A stretch of DNA of 5,398 bases, taken from assembly GCA_018384835.1 (NCBI GenBank), contig JAHAYB010000028.1:1-5398 (forward strand). The letters are read 5' to 3'. The stretch comes from Comamonas sp. Lineage in GTDB: Bacteria > Pseudomonadota > Gammaproteobacteria > Burkholderiales > Burkholderiaceae_C. Below are positions 4,981 through 5,398 of this stretch, piece after piece (within the stretch, counting starts at the first letter, position 1; each line of letters opens with the position of its first letter). A program made the position numbers and the translations under genes. The notes beneath the pieces are model-generated. The model did not search any database and was not told the DNA's origin. It worked only from the letters and a program-made list of their open reading frames with translations.

Positions 4981-5398
4981 TCAACTTCGTTCGTACCAAC
5001 CCTTCGAGCGATTCACTACGCGCACGACCAGGAGCATCACCGGCACTTCGACCAGGACGCCGACCACGGTTGCCAGCGCCGCGCCGGAGTGCAGACCGAA
5101 CAAGCTGATGGCAGCCGCCACGGCCAGCTCGAAGAAGTTGCTGGCCCCGATCAAGGCCGAAGGGCAGGCGACAGAGTGCTTCTCCCCGGCCCGCTTGTTC
5201 AGCCAATAGGCTAACCCGGAATTGAAGAACACTTGAATCAAGATCGGCACGGCCAGCATGGCGATCACCAGCGGCTGCCGGATGATGGCCTCGCCCTGGA
5301 AGGCGAACAGCAGAACCAGCGTCAGCAGCAGCGCCGCCATCGACCACGGCCCGATCTTTTGCATGGCGTGGTCAAAGGCGGCCTGCCCTCGCTTGAGC
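4981..5398 (-). CDS. acr3: ACR3-family arsenite efflux permease, C-terminal part
   Basis: The frame runs off the right edge, so the start is outside the window; 138 of the roughly 350 residues usual for ACR3 are visible. Three or four hydrophobic stretches are clear: SMAALLLTLVLLFAFQG, PLVIAMLAVPILIQVFFNSGLAYWL, ELAVAAAISLFGLHSG, and ATVVGVLVEVPVMLLVVRVVN. The segment ALIGASNFFELAVA and the ending RSKGWYERS are typical of ACR3 C-termini. The protein would export arsenite across the inner membrane, using the proton gradient. Other ars genes (arsR, arsC, arsH) probably lie beyond the edge. Its stop is two bases before the antitoxin-like frame. The sequence is GC-rich, unlike the CBASS block. 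The internal ATG at 5364 is not the start, because LKRGQAAFDHA continues in frame before it. Confidence 0.92.
   Translation of the reverse strand, partial: LKRGQAAFDHAMQKIGPWSMAALLLTLVLLFAFQGEAIIRQPLVIAMLAVPILIQVFFNSGLAYWLNKRAGEKHSVACPSALIGASNFFELAVAAAISLFGLHSGAALATVVGVLVEVPVMLLVVRVVNRSKGWYERS

Noticed and set aside
4484..5209. Long + strand open frame of 241 codons.
   Set aside because: It runs opposite to the convincing ACR3 and antitoxin-like frames, crosses the palindrome array, and reads as an Arg/Gly-rich shadow of GC-rich sequence.
4772..5347. 191-codon minus frame with a long N-terminal extension.
   Set aside because: Only its last 68 codons (from 4978) make sense; the rest is an out-of-frame reading of ACR3.

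Overview
The window looks like an accessory (island or plasmid) segment of a proteobacterium, probably gamma or beta. The evidence is indirect: the gene families present, the Shine-Dalgarno sites, and mosaic base composition. Sampled 60-base rows from the left part are AT-rich (19/60 G+C at 1981-2040, 26/60 at 841-900). Rows from the right end are GC-rich (35/60 at 4921-4980, 43/60 at 5041-5100). Segments of different origin seem to have been joined. No rRNA, tRNA, CRISPR array or transposase is visible.

Left block (1-2236, + strand): the 3' part of a YgjP/SprT-like zinc metallopeptidase gene, a family often found beside type I restriction genes. It is followed within 25 bases by a compact two-gene CBASS anti-phage operon. 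The first CBASS gene is a Cap15-type effector (two membrane helices plus a beta-rich domain). The second is a CD-NTase nucleotide-second-messenger synthase with a complete Asp triad. The two genes overlap by one base and no Cap2/Cap3 genes follow, so this is a minimal type I-like layout. On infection the synthase would make a cyclic nucleotide and the effector would bind it and damage the inner membrane. A perfect 11-bp hairpin separates this operon from the converging genes.

Middle block (2242-4130, - strand): a small XRE-family regulator, a HEPN-domain protein carrying the R-x4-H ribonuclease motif, and a VapBC toxin-antitoxin pair. The vapBC promoter overlaps a perfect 10-bp palindromic operator. 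Together with the left block this forms a defence/addiction island.

Right block (4131-5398): a small unidentified + strand ORF and an intergenic array of four 20-nt palindromes whose stems show compensatory base changes. Beyond it on the - strand are an antitoxin-like reading frame broken by one in-frame TAA and the 3' end of an ACR3 arsenite efflux gene that enters from beyond the window. The ACR3 stop lies two bases before the start of the antitoxin-like frame, so those two are probably co-transcribed.

The most notable items are the Cap15 CBASS operon, which belongs to a known system, and the palindrome array at 4502-4650, which I could not match to a named repeat family.
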